From NCBI GenBank assembly GCA_948949055.1, contig CARBWQ010000008.1, positions 2,554-11,425 of the forward strand: a stretch of 8,872 bases of DNA. The letters run 5' to 3'. Numbering within the stretch: position 1 is the stretch's first letter; every line of letters begins with the position of its first letter. Below the pieces are notes generated by a model. That model had not been told where the DNA came from. It ran no database searches and saw only the letters and a list, made by a program, of their open reading frames with translations. The translations under genes were made by a program, and so were the position numbers. Positions 6,596 through 8,872 of this stretch are shown piece after piece. This stretch comes from an uncultured Eubacteriales bacterium. GTDB taxonomy: Bacteria; Bacillota; Clostridia; Christensenellales; UBA1242.

Positions 6596-6624
6596 ATTAT
6601 AGCAAGAAGAATTAAAAATTACAA
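6596..6624 (-). promoter_or_regulatory. Promoter of the HTH/coiled-coil gene
   Basis: On the minus strand TTGTAA (6624-6619) and TATAAT (6601-6596) are 17 bp apart, and TGC before the -10 gives an extended -10. The start codon is 32 bp downstream. Confidence 0.65.
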
Positions 6625-6642
6625 TCATATTTAAGTATGATT
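6623..6642. promoter_or_regulatory. Palindromic operator candidate
   Basis: AATCATA (6623-6629) and TATGATT (6636-6642) are perfect inverted 7-mers with a 6-bp spacer. They overlap the -35 region of the 5494-6564 gene. The site is suited to a dimeric HTH protein, most simply that gene's own product. Confidence 0.45.
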
Positions 6643-6776
6643 TATGAAGAGGCAAGATAAAATTAGGGATTGTATAAGATAATATCAACAAAAAACTTGG
6701 CAAACTTGAAAAACACCTTTCAAAACACTTGAAAAATAGCATTGGTCGAAAATAAAATATTAAAGGGAGATAAAAA

Positions 6777-6962
6777 ATGAAAATCAATAATGATAAAATG
6801 CTAACTATTAAAAAGTCGAAACTTAGGGTTAAAAGCAAATTGGACGAAAATTATAACGAGGGCTGACAAATTGACAATCAAATAAACGAAAGTTTAAATA
6901 CGCTTTACCCTATATTTCAACTATTAAATTACTATTATGAGGAGGAAAAACAAAATGGATAA
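6777..6962 (+). CDS. Small protein upstream of recombinase, contains one in-frame UGA (Trp)
   Basis: AGGGAG (6764-6769) lies 7 nt before ATG 6777. The frame begins MKINNDKMLTIKKSKLRVKS, has a TGA at 6864 (codon 30, context NEG-x-QID), and continues IDNQINESLNTLYPIFQLLN to TAA 6960-6962. That is 61 codons if UGA is sense. Its stop overlaps the recombinase start (ATGGATAA), the usual sign of translational coupling, so the downstream half is unlikely to be noncoding. With the standard code only 29 residues would be made. Small genes of this kind directly before large serine recombinases can be excision or directionality factors; that role here is inference from position and charge (basic N-terminus, acidic C-terminus). 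Confidence 0.65.
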
Positions 6963-8769
6963 AATAATCTACGCAGTTGGTTATTGTAGGTTTAGCAGTG
7001 ATAATCAACGCAACGAGTCGATTGACGCACAAAAAAGAGCTATACAAAATTATGCAGATGAAAATAATATAATAATTACAAATTGGTATTTGGATTATGC
7101 ACAAAGTGGAACAAGTGCTGACCGAAAAGAATTTCAAAAAATGATTGAATCAAGCAAACATAGAAATTTTACAATGGTATTAGTTCATAAACTTGATAGA
7201 TTTTCAAGAGATAAAGATGACACAGCACTATATAAAGTTATTTTAAAACGAAACGGAGTTAAAGTTTTTTCGGTAACTGAAAAATTTGACGAATCACCTG
7301 AGGGTGTTCTAATGGAAAGCCTTATAGAAGGCTTAGCCGCTTATTATTCAAAAAATCTAGCACGAGAAACTTTAAAAGGAATGACCGAGAATGCTTATAA
7401 TGCAAAAAGCAATGGTAGTGTTCCACCTTATGGCTATAAACTTGTTCCTAGACTTGATAGCAATAAAAATATTGTTTACAACAAAAAAGGTGCAATGCTT
7501 CACGACATAGCACTTGACGAGGAAAAGTCAGAGGCTATAAAATTAATATTTGCAAGAGTAATTGAGGGCAAAACATATCCCGAGATAATTGAGGAATTGA
7601 GCAAGAAAGGGTTTAAAACATCTCGTGGCAATTATTTTACAACAAGTTCCATATTAAATATTTTACGAAATGAAAAATATACTGGCACTTATATTTTCAA
7701 TAAGTATCGCAAAAAAATGGCTAGGTCTGGTGGCATAAGTAAAGAACCAAACGAAGAGGACAAAGTAATTAAGGTTAAAGATGGTTTACCAAAAATAATT
7801 GAAGAGGACACTTTTAATCTCGTTCAACAAATATTGGATGCAAGAATTAGGCAGACACCTGGTATTAATTATGTGGACTATTTATTAAGTGGCAAAATAA
7901 TTTGTGGCGAGTGTGGGTCGGCTTTTACTGGCGAAAGGCAACGCAAAGTTTATAAAGATAGAGTTGAGTATCGAACATATTATAGGTGCAACACAAAAAG
8001 GGGTAATCTTCCAGAGGGACAGAATAAATGTGCTAACACTTGTATAAGGCAAGACGAGATAGAAAAATTTGTATTGAGTGAAATTTCTAAGGTTGTGTTT
8101 AGCAAAAAGAATTTTGATTGCATTTTAGAACTTTACACAAAATATCAAGATGAATTATTAAATAGAGAATATTCGGCAGAAGCAATGAAAAGGCAAATAG
8201 TTTCGGTTGAAAATAAAATAAAAAATATTACCGAGGCAATAGCAGAGTTAGGCTTTTCAACCTCACTTAAAAATCAACTTGAAATGCTGGAAACACAAAA
8301 ACGCAACTTGGAAAATGAATTATCCAAAAATAGAACAAGGCTCGGACCTGAAATTGATAAAAAAAGGTTCGAAAAAGCCTATAATAAACTGGCTAAACTC
8401 TTTGAGGATAATAAACTTGAAAATACAAAATTAATTATTGACGCTCTACTTAATAGAGTAGTCGTGTATAATGATAGGGTCGAAGTATATATAAATATAT
8501 TACCCTCATTTAATTATGAAAAGGTAGCAATGGAAATAACAGCAAAAGATATTTTAGAAGCAAAAGAAAAAGGAGTTGAAACTAATTCAACTCCTTCTTC
8601 ACTTGTTTTTAGCCCTTTACATCATAATTTCATGGATGTAAAAGAATTTGGCTCCCCCAGTAGGACTCGAACCTACGACAACTCGGTTAACAGCCGAGTG
8701 CTCTACCGACTGAGCTATAGGGGAATATTTTTTTGTTTGAGCACTCGATCTGTCAACCTTTCGGTTTAA
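6955..8769 (+). CDS. Large serine recombinase (integrase/excisionase of the element)
   Basis: ATG 6955 is chosen because GAGGAGG (6939-6945) is 9 nt upstream; an in-frame ATG at 6937 overlaps that site. Order of domains: catalytic domain (about 4-150) with YCRFSSDNQ (nucleophile Ser14) and KLDRFSRD (Arg82, Arg85); recombinase domain (about 165-300; PPYGYKL, NEKYTGTYIFNK); zinc ribbon with Cys317, Cys320, Cys345 and Cys359 or Cys363; coiled coil about 390-455; and a C-terminal segment to about 545. It cuts attP and attB with a 5' phosphoserine link and rotates strands. From about residue 540 the frame runs through the tRNA terminator, the core repeat and, antisense, the whole tRNA-Asn, ending at TAA 8767-8769. 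The last 60 or so residues are therefore junction sequence, not a conserved domain. Its single Trp is TGG. It is the only recombinase in view, hence the likely integrase. Confidence 0.92.
   Translation: MDKIIYAVGYCRFSSDNQRNESIDAQKRAIQNYADENNIIITNWYLDYAQSGTSADRKEFQKMIESSKHRNFTMVLVHKLDRFSRDKDDTALYKVILKRNGVKVFSVTEKFDESPEGVLMESLIEGLAAYYSKNLARETLKGMTENAYNAKSNGSVPPYGYKLVPRLDSNKNIVYNKKGAMLHDIALDEEKSEAIKLIFARVIEGKTYPEIIEELSKKGFKTSRGNYFTTSSILNILRNEKYTGTYIFNKYRKKMARSGGISKEPNEEDKVIKVKDGLPKIIEEDTFNLVQQILDARIRQTPGINYVDYLLSGKIICGECGSAFTGERQRKVYKDRVEYRTYYRCNTKRGNLPEGQNKCANTCIRQDEIEKFVLSEISKVVFSKKNFDCILELYTKYQDELLNREYSAEAMKRQIVSVENKIKNITEAIAELGFSTSLKNQLEMLETQKRNLENELSKNRTRLGPEIDKKRFEKAYNKLAKLFEDNKLENTKLIIDALLNRVVVYNDRVEVYINILPSFNYEKVAMEITAKDILEAKEKGVETNSTPSSLVFSPLHHNFMDVKEFGSPSRTRTYDNSVNSRVLYRLSYRGIFFCLSTRSVNLSV
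8562..8596 (-). terminator. Element-supplied tRNA-Asn terminator inside the recombinase 3' end
   Basis: An 11-bp stem (8570-8580 with 8586-8596; core AGGAGTTGAA / TTCAACTCCT) has a 5-nt loop. On the minus strand it is followed by TTTTTCTTTT. It lies 53 bp beyond the tRNA-Asn CCA end and replaces the terminator displaced to 882-909. It is also sense-coding for the recombinase. Confidence 0.82.
8647..8657. other. Right attachment-site core (attR), 3' end of intact tRNA-Asn
   Basis: TTTGGCTCCCC is identical to 913-923. Here it is continuous with a complete tRNA, so the element joins the host exactly at the tRNA 3' terminus, including the CCA complement TGG at 8649-8651. Confidence 0.72.
8649..8724 (-). 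tRNA. tRNA-Asn (GTT anticodon)
   Basis: The tRNA is 76 nt with encoded CCA. The acceptor stem TCCCCTA pairs with TGGGGGA (one G-T pair), followed by discriminator G. The D-arm is GCTCAGTCGGTAGAGC. The anticodon stem CTCGG/CCGAG holds loop CTGTTAA, giving anticodon GTT. The T-arm carries GGTTCGAGTCC. All arms are intact. It is the inferred integration target of the element, whose right end rebuilds the 3' end. It decodes Asn and does not explain the UGA codons. Confidence 0.95.
8698..8752. repeat. 55-bp exact direct repeat, copy 1 (tRNA-Asn 5' half plus leader)
   Basis: The sequence from GTGCTCTACC to CTCGATCTG is repeated without mismatch at 8818-8872. It covers the first 27 nt of the tRNA and 28 bp of leader. 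The preceding base differs (a here, c in copy 2), fixing the match at 55 bp; copy 2 ends with the window. Confidence 0.9.
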
Positions 8770-8817
8770 TTCCACTATCGTTCCATACGCAGGACTTCGT
8801 CCTTGGCGCCCAGCCTC
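8753..8817. other. 65-bp unexplained spacer between the 55-bp repeats
   Basis: The spacer is richer in GC than the element. It contains short hairpins (CAACC/GGTT and AGGAC/GTCCT) typical of stable RNA or spacer sequence. I could not assign it to tRNA, rRNA or protein. Its join to the second repeat does not form an anticodon stem. Confidence 0.4.
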
Positions 8818-8872
8818 GTGCTCTACCGACTGAGCTATAGGGGAATATTTTTTTGTTTGAGCACTCGATCTG
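8818..8872. repeat. 55-bp exact direct repeat, copy 2 (tRNA 5' fragment at window edge)
   Basis: Copy 2 matches 8698-8752 exactly and contains a tRNA 5' third (8818-8844 on the minus strand). The following sequence does not fold into an anticodon arm, so it is not a second complete tRNA. It may be a paralogous tRNA leader or an assembly loop. Confidence 0.85.

Larger units (their letters stand above)
913..8657. mobile_element. Integrative element with serine recombinase and HUH Rep, inserted at tRNA-Asn
   Basis: The element is about 7.7 kb between two copies of TTTGGCTCCCC. Removing it rebuilds an intact tRNA-Asn followed 5 nt later by a strong terminator, the arrangement expected of an empty site. 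Inside are the functions of a small integrative replicon: large serine recombinase at the right end, rolling-circle initiator at the left end, a Cro/CI-type repressor, an HTH/coiled-coil protein and unrecognised cargo. No relaxase/mating-pore set and no virion genes are visible, so it is neither self-conjugative nor an obvious prophage. Boundaries are inferred from the repeat and not from an empty-site comparison. Confidence 0.68.

Noticed and set aside
6575..6838. Minus-strand 87-codon hydrophobic frame
   Set aside because: It covers the promoter, the palindrome and the start of the 6777 gene. Its hydrophobic translation is typical of antisense AT-rich DNA.
6910..7137. Minus-strand 75-codon frame over the recombinase start
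   Set aside because: It is antisense to the catalytic domain of the recombinase.
8649..8769. Recombinase C-terminal residues SPSRTRTYDN, then SRVLYRLSYRG, as a domain
   Set aside because: This is the familiar antisense translation of a tRNA gene, produced by the frame crossing the integration site.
8818..8872. A second tRNA gene, possibly a UGA suppressor
   Set aside because: Only the 5' third is tRNA-like; the following bases form no anticodon stem. No tRNA with a TCA anticodon was found in the window.
1..8872. CRISPR array or defence-system hallmark genes
   Set aside because: There is no regularly spaced repeat set and no Cas, nuclease, restriction or reverse transcriptase motif in any frame read.

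Overview
The window is AT-rich DNA that looks like a low-GC Firmicutes (Clostridia-like) chromosome. The case rests on strong AGGAGG-type ribosome binding sites, consensus TTGACT-17-TATAAT promoter geometry, U-tailed hairpin terminators and a Firmicutes-style tRNA-Asn(GTT). I cannot name a species. The outer edges look like host DNA: a partial N-formylglutamate-amidohydrolase-like gene (1-747, minus) on the left, and a tRNA-Asn gene (8649-8724, minus) plus a 55-bp duplication at the right edge. Between them sits an apparent integrated element of about 7.7 kb. It is bounded by an 11-bp direct repeat, TTTGGCTCCCC (913-923 and 8647-8657), which is the 3' end of the tRNA-Asn gene. The left copy is followed in the minus direction by what looks like the tRNA's original terminator (882-909). 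The right copy completes the intact tRNA.

Element layout, left to right: a 67-codon open stretch (940-1143); a rolling-circle HUH replication initiator (1156-1983); a Cro/CI-type repressor on the minus strand (2087-2395); a divergent two-gene operon of a 61-aa repeat protein and a four-helix membrane protein (2566-3635); a module of small genes (3805-5394) with an FtsK-gamma-like winged-helix protein, a beta-helix-like repeat protein and two unrecognised small proteins; a minus-strand HTH/coiled-coil protein (5494-6564); a 61-codon gene (6777-6962); and a large serine recombinase (from 6955) whose frame runs over its own right attachment site and antisense through the tRNA.

The most unusual feature is the genetic code. 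The replication initiator is a single uninterrupted 275-codon frame only if TGA is read as an amino acid, almost certainly Trp: it has five in-frame TGA and no TGG. The small gene just upstream of the recombinase also has one in-frame TGA and ends by overlapping the recombinase start. The gene at 3805 ends in TGA followed two codons later by TAA, so with UGA=Trp no recognised gene in the window would end in TGA. The other genes, including the recombinase, use TGG only (11 codons). Either the whole replicon belongs to a UGA=Trp lineage, or rep and its companion are recoded within an otherwise standard-code element. In the second case the element could integrate but not replicate in a standard-code host.

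A second notable inference concerns the excised circle. Joining the two core repeats puts the end of the recombinase frame in phase with the 924-1143 open stretch, whose TAG overlaps the ribosome binding site of rep. Excision would therefore create a continuous small gene-recombinase-rep operon, while in the integrated form rep lies beside a host terminator with no good promoter visible.
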